DNA of 64,000 nt, taken from positions 186,001 through 250,000 of the forward strand of contig JAQUGR010000002.1 of assembly GCA_028683955.1 (NCBI GenBank). Direction: 5' to 3'. Positions 8,874 to 17,245 of the stretch are shown piece by piece (the first letter of the stretch is position 1; every line of letters begins with the position of its first letter). A program made the translations under genes and the position numbers. The notes beneath the pieces were generated by a model. That model saw only the letters and a list, made by a program, of their open reading frames with translations. It was not told where the DNA came from and made no database searches. Source of the DNA: Bacillota bacterium. Lineage in GTDB: Bacteria > Bacillota > TC1.

Positions 8874-8907
8874 AGAGACCCAATCAATAAATGTTGATTA
8901 AGTCTCT
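8874..8907 (-). terminator. Intrinsic terminator between aroF and the LCP gene
   Basis: AGAGAC...GTCTCT with inner AATCAA/TTGATT forms a long stem. On the minus strand it is followed by a run of seven T residues, which makes it a good terminator for the LCP gene; the plus side has a weaker T-rich tail and may stop aroF. Confidence 0.75.
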
Positions 8908-8933
8908 CATATTTTAGAAATCTTTATTTCTTA

Positions 8934-9887
8934 CTATTTTGTAACTTCTTCAGCTGGTCTCATATCATAATAGATATATTCAAGTACTCTATTCTTATTT
9001 TCTGCAATATCGAAAACATAATAGTATACTCCATTGATAGTCTTGCCTTCTCCCAGGTCAGAATTAGGATATCTCATTTGTTCTATAGTGCTAATATTAT
9101 TAGCTACTACACTATAGGAAATCTCAAGTATTTGTCCTGTTGTCATATTTGTGGTAATTTCAGGCATTATTTTAGTTAAAATACCTGGATAGGTTAGTTT
9201 ATTAACTGTTAGCATTTTAGTGATAATTGCTTCCATAACATCTCTTTGCCTTCTGCCTCTTTCAAAATCTGTATCAATTTTTCTAATACGAGAAAAGGCT
9301 AAAGCTTGTTTACCATTTAATAAATAGGTACCTGCTTTGCTGATACCACTTATTTGAGCAGCCTCATTATCGGTAACTGTTACAGTAACTCCACCTAGTG
9401 AGTCAATTATCTTTGGCATAGAATCAAAGTTAACAGTGGCAAAATATTTTATATCAAGATTAAAGTTGATATTTAAAGTTTTAATTGCTAACTCAGGTCC
9501 ACCATATGCATAGGCATGAGTAATTTTATCCATGCCATAACCAGGAATATCCACATATGAATCTCTAGCAACAGATGATAATTTTATTTTATTATTACGA
9601 GTATCTACAGTAACTATCATTATGGCATCACTTCTACTAGTAGTACCTTCACTAGTATCAATTCCGTAGAAAACATAATTTCTAATATCTTGTGTTTGTT
9701 TAGTTTCTGTTTCCGTAATGCCTAAATCGCTATTTTCAGTAGATATAGCTTGAGTTTTAACTGAGCCAAACAAAAAGTAGAGATATAACATTGCGCCTAA
9801 TATTAATAAACAAAAAGTAATCAATATCCAAACTATAGTTCTTTTTATATTTATTCTTTTTTCTTTCTGCAAATACTTCACCTTCAA
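8934..9887 (-). CDS. LytR-CpsA-Psr (LCP) family cell-wall ligase
   Basis: LCP proteins transfer undecaprenyl-linked polymers (teichoic acids, capsules) to peptidoglycan outside the cell. The 317-residue protein has a short cytoplasmic N-terminus, one membrane anchor at about 14-36, then the LCP domain with FYGIDTSE near 73, RSDAIMIVTVD near 83, the conserved LSSVARDSYVDIPG near 102, and FSRIRKIDTDFERGRRQRDV near 205 with the phosphate-binding arginines. The frame starts at TTG 9887; GTG 9881 or TTG 9872 (better spaced from AAGGTG) are alternatives. The window's poly-gamma-glutamate locus is one possible substrate source, but nothing links them directly. Confidence 0.87.
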   Translation of the reverse strand: MKVKYLQKEKRINIKRTIVWILITFCLLILGAMLYLYFLFGSVKTQAISTENSDLGITETETKQTQDIRNYVFYGIDTSEGTTSRSDAIMIVTVDTRNNKIKLSSVARDSYVDIPGYGMDKITHAYAYGGPELAIKTLNINFNLDIKYFATVNFDSMPKIIDSLGGVTVTVTDNEAAQISGISKAGTYLLNGKQALAFSRIRKIDTDFERGRRQRDVMEAIITKMLTVNKLTYPGILTKIMPEITTNMTTGQILEISYSVVANNISTIEQMRYPNSDLGEGKTINGVYYYVFDIAENKNRVLEYIYYDMRPAEEVTK

Positions 9888-10177
9888 TCATTTTCATTAT
9901 ATCTCATTATTTCAAATTGTCGATTTCAAGTCAATCTAACTAAGAAAAAAAAATATTATTAATGTAAAGTTAAATTAACAAATTTATTAGGCTTTTCTCA
10001 AGAAATAAAATAGCTGAAAACCATAGTATTAGTATGAATAAACGATTTTGCAATCATGTATTACTATATTGGATGATTTTATTTACAAACATTAATATTT
10101 GATATACAATTATAAGTAATACAATTTAAAATTTACATAATCATATTGCTTATAAGCAAAAGTCAGAAAGGATCACA
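9888..10177. other. AT-rich intergenic region with a palindrome before pilB
   Basis: No open frame with a ribosome-binding site is visible in these 290 bases. The region separates a minus-strand gene from the pilus operon and must hold divergent promoters. The one clear element is TTGCTTATAAGCAA (10146-10159), a perfect 14-bp palindrome lying 18 bases upstream of the pilB ATG and just before its AAAGGA ribosome-binding site. It could be an operator or an mRNA hairpin. Confidence 0.5.
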
Positions 10178-11854
10178 ATGGATCAAAAGCATATAAGAAT
10201 AGGAGATATCCTAGTCAACCAAGGACATTTAACAGAAAATCAATTAGATGAAGCTTTGGCGATTCAAAAAAAAGATAAAACCAAACGTATAGGAGAAATA
10301 CTTCTAGACAATAATTATATAAATGAAGATAGTTTATTGATTGCTTTATCTAAAAGATTGAATTTAGAGATAGTTAACTTTGTTCAAAGTCCTATAGATA
10401 TAAATACTGTATCTATGATTCCTAAAAGTATTTCATTGAAGTATTTGATTGTGGCAACTAATATTGAAGGTGGAAGAGTAATTCTTGTAGTAAATGATCC
10501 TTTGGATTTTTTTGCTATAGAAGATGTTAAGTCACTAATCAATATGCCGGCAGAAATTAAAATCGGTAAAAAAGAAGAGATTATTAAAGCTTTAAATAAA
10601 GCCTATGCAGAACTTGATTCCCAAAATGCTGCTAATATAGCAAATGAAAGCGTTGATGATAAAATAGGGGAAATAGCACAGGACCTTGAAACAACTAATG
10701 AATTGGCCCCTGTGGTTAATTTAATAAATTCCATAATAATTAAAGGTTATAATGATGGAGCTTCAGATATACATATAGATCCTTTTGAAAAAACCATGCT
10801 AATTAGATATCGTATTGATGGTTTGTTAATAGATAATATGAATATAGATGTTAAACTGGCTCAAAATCTTTCTGCAAGAATCAAAATTATGTCAGGACTT
10901 GATATTGCAGAATCAAGAACCCCTCAAGATGGTCATTTTAAAATTAAAATAAGTGGTAGGGAAATTAATATCAGAGTATCAATTATGCCAACTGTTTTTG
11001 GTGAGACAATTGTTATGAGGTACTTGACTCAGATGGTCAAAATTGATAATGTAGATTCCTTTGGTATGAATGAATTCAATTATCAAAAAATATCAAGGAT
11101 TTTAAGAAAGCCTCATGGGATAATACTTATTACAGGTCCTACCGGTTCTGGTAAGACTACTACTTTATATATGCTAATAGAAAGTTTAATAAAAAAACCG
11201 ATAAATATATGTACTATAGAAGATCCTGTAGAAAAAAACCTTGAAAAAGTGAATCAGGTTCAGGTTAATTCTCAAGCAGGTCTCACTTTTGAAAGTGGTT
11301 TAAGGGCCATGTTAAGACAAGACCCTGATGTGATTTTAGTAGGTGAAATCAGAGATGGAAAAACCGCAGAAATTGCTGTAACTGCAGCAGTGACTGGTCA
11401 TCTAGTATTTTCAACCTTGCACACTAATGATGCAGTAAGTACTATTACTAGACTTCTTGATATGGATGTTCAAAACTATATGATAGCCAATTCCATAGTG
11501 GGGATTGTTGCTCAAAGATTAATTAAAAAAATATGTCCTCATTGTAAGGAAGAGTACAGTCCAGAAGCGCATGAAAGAGACCTTGTGCCTGGAGTTACTA
11601 GTCTTTATAGAGGTAAGGGTTGTCACAATTGTGATTTCACTGGTTATAGAGGAAGAGTAGCAGTTCATGAAATTTTAGAAGTTGATGCTGCTATTAGACA
11701 TATGATTTCTCAAAGAGAGCCTATAGAGAATATTTATGAGTATGCCTCAAAAGAAGGTAGAATTGTTTTCATTAGAGATAGTGTAAAGCAAATGGTTATT
11801 GATGGTATAACGAGTATTGATGAATTAATAGAACATATTTCTATATTATACTAG
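10178..11854 (+). CDS. pilB: Type IV pilus extension ATPase PilB (GspE family)
   Basis: This hexameric cytoplasmic ATPase powers pilus assembly. The N-terminal 60 residues contain two MshEN-type repeats (IRIGDILVNQGHLTENQLDE and KRIGEILLDNNYINEDSLLI), a fold known to bind c-di-GMP in related ATPases. The catalytic part shows DIHIDP, Walker A GPTGSGKTTT near residue 319, the Asp box and Walker B in RQDPDVILVGEIRDG, and a His box in FSTLHTND. The tetracysteine zinc site is CPHC...CHNCD near residues 453-488. At 558 residues it is full length. It is the first gene of the pilus operon. Confidence 0.95.
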   Translation: MDQKHIRIGDILVNQGHLTENQLDEALAIQKKDKTKRIGEILLDNNYINEDSLLIALSKRLNLEIVNFVQSPIDINTVSMIPKSISLKYLIVATNIEGGRVILVVNDPLDFFAIEDVKSLINMPAEIKIGKKEEIIKALNKAYAELDSQNAANIANESVDDKIGEIAQDLETTNELAPVVNLINSIIIKGYNDGASDIHIDPFEKTMLIRYRIDGLLIDNMNIDVKLAQNLSARIKIMSGLDIAESRTPQDGHFKIKISGREINIRVSIMPTVFGETIVMRYLTQMVKIDNVDSFGMNEFNYQKISRILRKPHGIILITGPTGSGKTTTLYMLIESLIKKPINICTIEDPVEKNLEKVNQVQVNSQAGLTFESGLRAMLRQDPDVILVGEIRDGKTAEIAVTAAVTGHLVFSTLHTNDAVSTITRLLDMDVQNYMIANSIVGIVAQRLIKKICPHCKEEYSPEAHERDLVPGVTSLYRGKGCHNCDFTGYRGRVAVHEILEVDAAIRHMISQREPIENIYEYASKEGRIVFIRDSVKQMVIDGITSIDELIEHISILY

Positions 11855-11862
11855 GGGGTTTT

Positions 11863-12921
11863 ATGAATAACAGCAAAATTCTTGAACTAATTGAATATGC
11901 AAGGAAAGAAGGGTGCTCAGATATTCATTTAACTGTGGATCTCCCACCAGTTTTTCGTAAAAATGGTGATATTATTGTCAGTGACTTGGATTTTTCAAGA
12001 GAGGATATTATAGAAGCTATTTTATCAATGCTTGATGAAAAGCAAAGAATGAAGTTAGATAAAAGAGTAGATTTAGATTTTGCTTATACGAGTTTAAAAG
12101 GAGAACGCCAAAGAGTTAATGTTTATTATCAAAAGAACAACCTTTGTGCAGCAATAAGGTTATTAAATGACAAGATTCCAAGCTTTGAGGAATTAAATGC
12201 TCCTGCTGTGATGAAGTCGCTTGTTTCAGAACCAAGAGGTCTTATACTTGTGACAGGTCCTACTGGAAGTGGTAAGTCAACTACACTTGCAGCTATGATA
12301 GATTATATTAACAATAATAGAAAGTGTCATATTATAACGGCTGAAGAGCCGATAGAATATCTTCATGAGCATAAAAATTCAATTGTTCATCAACGTGAAG
12401 TCGGTATTGATGTAGGATCTTTTGCAGAAGCTTTACGTGGTGCATTAAGGGAGGATCCAGATGTTATTCTTGTAGGAGAAATGAGGGACTTGGAAACCAT
12501 TTCGGCGGCAGTAACTGCTGCTGAAACAGGACACTTGGTTTTATCTACTCTTCATACTACAGGGGCTGCTAATACTATTGATCGTATTATTGATGTATTT
12601 CCTCCACATAGCCAGGCTCAAATCAGAACTCAACTGGCTGGAGTGCTAAAGGGTATCATAACTCAACAGTTGGTAAAAAAGGCTGATGGAAGTGGCCGAA
12701 CTGCTGCTTTTGAAGTACTAATTGGTACTGATGGCTTATTGAATCTGATAAGAGAAAATAAAGCTCATCAGATTACTTCAGTATTGCAAACTGGTTTAAG
12801 TGTTGGAATGCATACCTTGGATTATAGTCTTGCACAATTAGTTAGAAGTGGTACTATAACAAAAGAAGAGGCGATGTCTCATTCATCAGATAAAAAGCAG
12901 CTTCTTGAATATCTAAATTAG
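11863..12921 (+). CDS. pilT: Type IV pilus retraction ATPase PilT
   Basis: The 352-residue protein has the PilT architecture: DIHLT near residue 20, Walker A GPTGSGKSTT near 131, REDPDVILVGEMRD with Walker B near 202, and the AETGHLVLSTLHTTGA His-box region. There is no MshEN domain and no zinc site, as expected for PilT. It starts eight bases after pilB. Its presence means the pili are predicted to be retractile and could support twitching. Confidence 0.94.
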   Translation: MNNSKILELIEYARKEGCSDIHLTVDLPPVFRKNGDIIVSDLDFSREDIIEAILSMLDEKQRMKLDKRVDLDFAYTSLKGERQRVNVYYQKNNLCAAIRLLNDKIPSFEELNAPAVMKSLVSEPRGLILVTGPTGSGKSTTLAAMIDYINNNRKCHIITAEEPIEYLHEHKNSIVHQREVGIDVGSFAEALRGALREDPDVILVGEMRDLETISAAVTAAETGHLVLSTLHTTGAANTIDRIIDVFPPHSQAQIRTQLAGVLKGIITQQLVKKADGSGRTAAFEVLIGTDGLLNLIRENKAHQITSVLQTGLSVGMHTLDYSLAQLVRSGTITKEEAMSHSSDKKQLLEYLN

Positions 12922-12932
12922 GTAGTCTATAT

Positions 12933-12957
12933 TATCAGCGAAGGGGCAACGCTGGTA
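12933..12957 (+). other. Hairpin upstream of the pilin gene (first)
   Basis: TATCAGCG (12933-12940) pairs with CGCTGGTA (12950-12957) with one G-T wobble, leaving a 9-base loop. It lies just after pilT. Confidence 0.35.
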
Positions 12958-12978
12958 TTATATATAAATGATAATGAA

Positions 12979-13009
12979 TTGATAAATTCAACGTTGAAAT
13001 TTTTATCAA
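12979..13009 (+). other. Hairpin abutting the pilin ribosome-binding site
   Basis: TTGATAAATTCA (12979-12990) pairs with TGAA (12995-12998) and TTTATCAA (13002-13009), giving a 12-bp stem with a 3-base bulge. It ends directly before GGAGG (13011-13015) of the pilin gene. Such 5' hairpins often stabilise or process mRNA. Confidence 0.45.
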
Positions 13010-13022
13010 AGGAGGTAATAAA

Positions 13023-13229
13023 ATGAAAAAATTAACTAAAAAAGGTTTTACTCTAATCGAAGTACTTGTTGTTGTAGCTATTATTGCTATTATGGCTGGT
13101 GTCGCAATCCCTGTTTATAGTGGATATGTAACATCAACAAAAGCAGAAATGACAGCTTTAACAGAAAGAAATAATGCATTAGAAGCAGACTTAATTGAGC
13201 TTAAAGCTGAAATAGACGCAAACGATTAA
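13023..13229 (+). CDS. pilA: Short type IV major pilin
   Basis: The precursor is only 68 residues. A class III signal peptide MKKLTKKG is cut before FTLIEVLVVV, giving a mature pilin of 60 residues with the invariant Glu5. The mature protein is an N-terminal hydrophobic helix followed by a charged segment rich in Ala, Glu and Lys that looks like a coiled coil, with no disulfide-bonded C-terminal globular domain. The ribosome-binding site AAAGGAGG is strong. Normal pilins are 120-180 residues; this length resembles the short PilA of Geobacter, but the C-terminal aromatic residues typical of that protein are missing. Confidence 0.88.
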   Translation: MKKLTKKGFTLIEVLVVVAIIAIMAGVAIPVYSGYVTSTKAEMTALTERNNALEADLIELKAEIDAND

Positions 13230-13239
13230 TAAATAACTT

Positions 13240-13271
13240 ATAATATGGCGAATGCCCATTCGCCATATTAT
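13240..13271 (+). terminator. Strong hairpin between pilin and pilD
   Basis: AATATGGCGAAT (13242-13253) and ATTCGCCATATT (13258-13269), extended by two flanking pairs, make a 14-bp perfect stem with loop GCCC. The T-rich tail is weak, so it more likely acts as a partial terminator or 3' stabiliser that lets the pilin be expressed above downstream genes. Confidence 0.6.
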
Positions 13272-13290
13272 TCCAAAAAAGGAGAATTGT

Positions 13291-14067
13291 ATGATTATTC
13301 CAGAAATTCAGTTTTTTCCCCTATACCTGCTGGTTTTTATCTTTGGATTAGTTATTGGCAGTTTTCTAAATGTATTAGTTTACAGAGTACCTAAGAAAAT
13401 CTCAATTATAAAGGGCAGATCATATTGCCCATCATGCAATCATAAAATATTAGACAGAGATTTGGTACCAGTATTATCCTATATCTTATTAGGTGGGAAA
13501 TGTCGCCATTGCGGAAGTAAAATATCCCTTCGATATCCTATAGTAGAACTATCCACAGGGTTAATGGCTCTGGGGATTGTATTTGTAAAAGGAATATTTC
13601 TTGAAGCACTTGTAATCTTTGCTTTAGGAGTAATCCTATTAGCTATTAGCCTTATTGACATAGAAACAATGACTATACCTGACTCATTAATAATCGCCAT
13701 TATACCACTAGTTATACTAATAGCCTGGGTAACAGGAGATTGGAACATATGGGGTCGTATTATTGGAGCCTTAATCATAAGTGTACCAATGTATATAAGC
13801 CTCTATTTTGTGAAAGATGGATTTGGCGGAGGAGATATAAAACTTTTTGCAGTCTTAGGTTTATTTCTAGGCTGGGAAAATATGTTACTTACTATATTAA
13901 TATCATCAGTTCTTGGAGCTGTAATTGGAATTATCATGACCAAAAGTAAAAAAGAAAATATTTCAGGGAAGCATATTCCCTTTGGACCATATATATGTTT
14001 TGGAGCCATGATTGCAGCCTTATTTGGAAATGCAATAATAACCTGGTATCTAGGACTCTATATTTAA
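13291..14067 (+). CDS. pilD: Prepilin peptidase PilD
   Basis: PilD cleaves the prepilin leader at the membrane and methylates the new N-terminal Phe. The 258-residue protein has the cytoplasmic zinc motif CPSC...CRHC (residues about 45-72), then polytopic membrane segments with the two catalytic aspartates in DIETMTIPD and GGGDIKL. I chose ATG 13291, spaced from AAAAGGAG, over ATG 13252, which would lie inside the preceding hairpin. Codon use is more A-rich than that of the pilin gene. Confidence 0.92.
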   Translation: MIIPEIQFFPLYLLVFIFGLVIGSFLNVLVYRVPKKISIIKGRSYCPSCNHKILDRDLVPVLSYILLGGKCRHCGSKISLRYPIVELSTGLMALGIVFVKGIFLEALVIFALGVILLAISLIDIETMTIPDSLIIAIIPLVILIAWVTGDWNIWGRIIGALIISVPMYISLYFVKDGFGGGDIKLFAVLGLFLGWENMLLTILISSVLGAVIGIIMTKSKKENISGKHIPFGPYICFGAMIAALFGNAIITWYLGLYI

Positions 14068-14079
14068 AAGGAGAAAAAC

Positions 14080-15267
14080 ATGCCAGAATATAAATACACC
14101 GGCAAGACACTTGATAATAAAGATATTAAAGGCAAGATTCAAGGGAAAAATCTTGAAGATGCATTTTATGAGCTCAAAAAAAATGAAATATATGCCTTTG
14201 AACTAGAAGAAATTACTAAAGCACCTTTTAAAAAGGTTCGACTTAATTCAAAAGCATTAGGGGATTTATCAAGACAAATGGGTACGATGCTATCTGCTGG
14301 AGTAAATATAACTAAAACTTTGACCATACTCCTTTCTCAAACAGACAATAAGAAGCAGAAAATGCTTTTTGAAAGACTTTATCTGAATATAAATAGAGGA
14401 AATAGTCTATCTGCAGCAATGGAAGATTGCCAAGGAACCTTTCCTGAACTCATGATAAACATGTTCAAGGCTGGTGAAGCAACTGGTAGCATGGATAAAT
14501 CTGCAATGAAAATGGCAGAATACTATGAAAAAGAGCATAGACTGAAATCCAAAATAAAAGGTGCTATGACCTATCCTATAATACTTCTAATTTTGACAAT
14601 TGGGGTTACTTTAATGTTATTCACCTTTGTTATACCAAGCTTTGTAGACCTTTTAGGTGATGGGGAAATACCTTTAATAACTCAAATACTATTAGGTATC
14701 AGCAGTTTCATAACAGGCTATTGGTATTTATTGATAGTGTTTATTGCATTAATAGGCCTTGGAATTTACTTTCTCTTTAAAATACCAGAAGTAGTGATAA
14801 GGGTGGATAGATTTAAGTTAAAAATGCCAATAATTGGGAAATTATTGACAATAATATATACAGCAAGATTTTCTAGAACCTTAAGTTATCTTTACAGTAG
14901 TGGAGTTAATATGATTGAAGCAGTTAGAGCAAGCTCTAGAACTATCGGGAATCATTATTTAGAAAAAGAATTTGAAGTAGTAAATGAAAAAATAAGACAG
15001 GGTAATTCTTTATCAACTTCAATTGAAAATATACCAGGAATAGAAAAGAAATTAGTGGCTACAATTTTTATTGGGGAAGAAACAGGGCGACTAGATCAAA
15101 TGTTAGATTCCATGGCAACAAATTATGATTATGATGCTGAAGCGGCAACAAATAGATTGATTAGTATTTTGGAACCTGCAATGATAATAGTTATGACTTT
15201 GATAGTTGGCTCTGTACTAATGGGAGTTATGCTTCCAATGATGACTTCATATAGTAGTTTTATATAA
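14080..15267 (+). CDS. pilC: Type IV pilus inner-membrane platform protein PilC (GspF family)
   Basis: The 395-residue protein has two GspF repeats. The first begins near residue 60 (RQMGTMLSAGVNITKTL, later FKAGEATGSM) and the second near residue 260 (ARFSRTLSYLYSSGVNMIEA, later FIGEETGRLDQM). Membrane segments lie at roughly 160-185, 205-225 and 365-390. PilC binds PilB and PilT and is the rotor base of the pilus. It follows pilD by 12 bases with GGAG upstream. Confidence 0.93.
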   Translation: MPEYKYTGKTLDNKDIKGKIQGKNLEDAFYELKKNEIYAFELEEITKAPFKKVRLNSKALGDLSRQMGTMLSAGVNITKTLTILLSQTDNKKQKMLFERLYLNINRGNSLSAAMEDCQGTFPELMINMFKAGEATGSMDKSAMKMAEYYEKEHRLKSKIKGAMTYPIILLILTIGVTLMLFTFVIPSFVDLLGDGEIPLITQILLGISSFITGYWYLLIVFIALIGLGIYFLFKIPEVVIRVDRFKLKMPIIGKLLTIIYTARFSRTLSYLYSSGVNMIEAVRASSRTIGNHYLEKEFEVVNEKIRQGNSLSTSIENIPGIEKKLVATIFIGEETGRLDQMLDSMATNYDYDAEAATNRLISILEPAMIIVMTLIVGSVLMGVMLPMMTSYSSFI

Positions 15268-15278
15268 GGAGAATAAAA

Positions 15279-16676
15279 GTGAAAACAATATTGTATATCA
15301 ACAATGATATGGTAAGAATCCTTCAGGCAAAATATCGAAAAGGTGAGATTGATGTTCTAAAAACTCTGGAGTATCAATTAGAGCAAGGATCAGTAGTTAA
15401 CGGTGTTTTAATTAATGCTAACGAAATTCGTCAAATCATTAAAAATAATGAAAAAATATTAGATAAGGCAATAGTTGTTTTAAATAGTAGCAACATTCAG
15501 ATTAAAAAATTAGAACATCCTGGTCTAAAAGGAGTACAGTTCAATAATTATTTAAAGAACGAATTTTTTCTACCTGAAGATGGTTCTATAATATATGGAG
15601 TTACTAGTCGTAAAGAAGGTAAAACTTATAAGTCTTTATTTATGGGCGTGCCTCGTGAATTTATAGAGAGTTATATTAATCTGTTTAAGGAAGTAGGGCT
15701 TACAATTGGAGGATTTGAAATACTCCAGAATGGAATGGCCCATTTTGTTAAGACTAGAAAGAATCTTGCAGATCAGACTTTTGTTCTTAGTTTAATTGAA
15801 GGTAATAATCTTATTTCAGTACTAATTGAAAATGGAGAATACATACTAACTGATAGAAGTAAAATAATGGCTGAGGCTTACAGTGATGCTTTCTTGGATG
15901 AATTATTACAAAAATTTTCATCTATGATCCAATTTAATCAATCTAAGAAGTCTTTGAGTGAGATATCTGCCGGATATTATGTTGGATTACCTGCTTCTGA
16001 TTTAAAAAGACTGCAGGATAAAGGTGTAGAAAATAATATTGGCTTGGATTTAATTGGCTTTATAGGAAGAAGTGGCCTTGGGGAATCTGCCTTGACTCAT
16101 TTTTGTTGTTATTTGGGTTTGATGGGAAACAAGAAGGATATTGATTTATTAAAAAATTATAAAAAACAAATTAAATCAAAACGTCATGTGCAATGGGGTG
16201 CATTAGCAGTAGCTATGGCCCTCTTTATAACAGCAGGAGCATTTGCCTGGATTAAAACAAATAATACAAATACAGAAATAGAAAATTTCAAATTAACACA
16301 AAAGATTTCTTCTACCCAATATGAAGGAAAGCTGGCTGAATTAATTGAAAAACAAACAATGATAACTAAATTACCAGTTATTAAAGATGAATTAACATAT
16401 GCCATCGGCTCTGGAATAAATAGAAAAACTTTTACAAGTGCTAAATTAGAAACAATACTAAAGGAAGCTGATAATTTGGTTACTCTTAGCAGTATAGAAG
16501 AAGATGGATTAACCAGGACCCTTACAATTAAAGGAATTGGTAATAATGAGTTTAGTAGTTCGCAGTATGTTAGTAAACTAAATAGCACAAAGCTATTTTC
16601 TCAAGTTGATTATAGTGGATATATAAGTAATGGAGATAACGAATATACCTTCAGCGTTGTCTGTGTATTGAATTAG
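15279..16676 (+). CDS. pilMN: PilM-PilN fusion protein of the pilus alignment complex
   Basis: The N-terminal 300 residues are a divergent actin-like PilM/ATPase domain (MKTILYINNDMVRILQAKYR at the start). A single membrane segment follows at about 304-325, and the C-terminal part has the short periplasmic-type fold of PilN. PilM and PilN are separate in Gram-negatives; a fused PilMN is known in clostridia such as C. difficile. Start is GTG 15279 with AAGGAG. It is followed by a PilO-like gene, as expected for an MN-O complex. Confidence 0.75.
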   Translation: MKTILYINNDMVRILQAKYRKGEIDVLKTLEYQLEQGSVVNGVLINANEIRQIIKNNEKILDKAIVVLNSSNIQIKKLEHPGLKGVQFNNYLKNEFFLPEDGSIIYGVTSRKEGKTYKSLFMGVPREFIESYINLFKEVGLTIGGFEILQNGMAHFVKTRKNLADQTFVLSLIEGNNLISVLIENGEYILTDRSKIMAEAYSDAFLDELLQKFSSMIQFNQSKKSLSEISAGYYVGLPASDLKRLQDKGVENNIGLDLIGFIGRSGLGESALTHFCCYLGLMGNKKDIDLLKNYKKQIKSKRHVQWGALAVAMALFITAGAFAWIKTNNTNTEIENFKLTQKISSTQYEGKLAELIEKQTMITKLPVIKDELTYAIGSGINRKTFTSAKLETILKEADNLVTLSSIEEDGLTRTLTIKGIGNNEFSSSQYVSKLNSTKLFSQVDYSGYISNGDNEYTFSVVCVLN

Positions 16677-16695
16677 AAGGGGAAGAAAGGAAACA

Positions 16696-17241
16696 GTGAT
16701 CATGAAATTACAACCTAATGAAAAACGCTTAATAACGATTTTGGCTTTTGTGGCCATTATTGCCTTGTCTTTCCAATATTTAATATACCCTGAAATTTTA
16801 AAAGGACAGGAATTAGCCAAACAAAATACAAGCTTAAATAAAGCTTATAATTTATTGATTAATAAGGATGGTATAGCTACTCAGTTGCAAACGGATTATG
16901 ATGTGGAATATAGTAAGTTGAATACTCTTTTAGATAAGAGTTTAAGCTCCTCTTTAAAGGATGAAGATCTTGATAGATATTTTACAGAGATGGTTATAAA
17001 ACACGGTTTAAAACCATCATCTTTAACTATTGAACCTATTGAAGAAGGCAGTAAAGAATATTCAACCATAACTCAGGTTTACGTTACTCTTGGAGTTGAT
17101 GGTAGCCTTGATCAATTAGTTGAGTTAATGGCAGATATCGGCAATAAGCAGTTTTTGAAATTAGTTAATATGGATACTACACAAAAAGGTGAGGAATATA
17201 ATCATACTCTTAAAATCGAACTTATTATGTTAAAAGGATAA
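16696..17241 (+). CDS. pilO: PilO-like pilus assembly protein
   Basis: This 181-residue protein has one N-terminal membrane helix (about residues 14-33) followed by a coiled-coil stretch and a small alpha/beta domain, the layout of PilO. Identity is weak at the sequence level, so the call leans on size, topology and position after pilMN. The start may be GTG 16696 or ATG 16702; AAAGG at 16686-16690 favours the first. Confidence 0.7.
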   Translation: MIMKLQPNEKRLITILAFVAIIALSFQYLIYPEILKGQELAKQNTSLNKAYNLLINKDGIATQLQTDYDVEYSKLNTLLDKSLSSSLKDEDLDRYFTEMVIKHGLKPSSLTIEPIEEGSKEYSTITQVYVTLGVDGSLDQLVELMADIGNKQFLKLVNMDTTQKGEEYNHTLKIELIMLKG

Positions 17242-17245
17242 TAAC

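Noticed and set aside
12922..13022. A c-di-GMP riboswitch before the pilin gene, as in C. difficile
   Set aside because: Hairpins are present but neither the GCAAAC/GACGCAAAG core of class I nor the class II core is seen.
13023..13229. Short pilin as a conductive nanowire subunit
   Set aside because: Only the length resembles Geobacter PilA; the C-terminal aromatic residues are missing, so conductivity has no sequence support.
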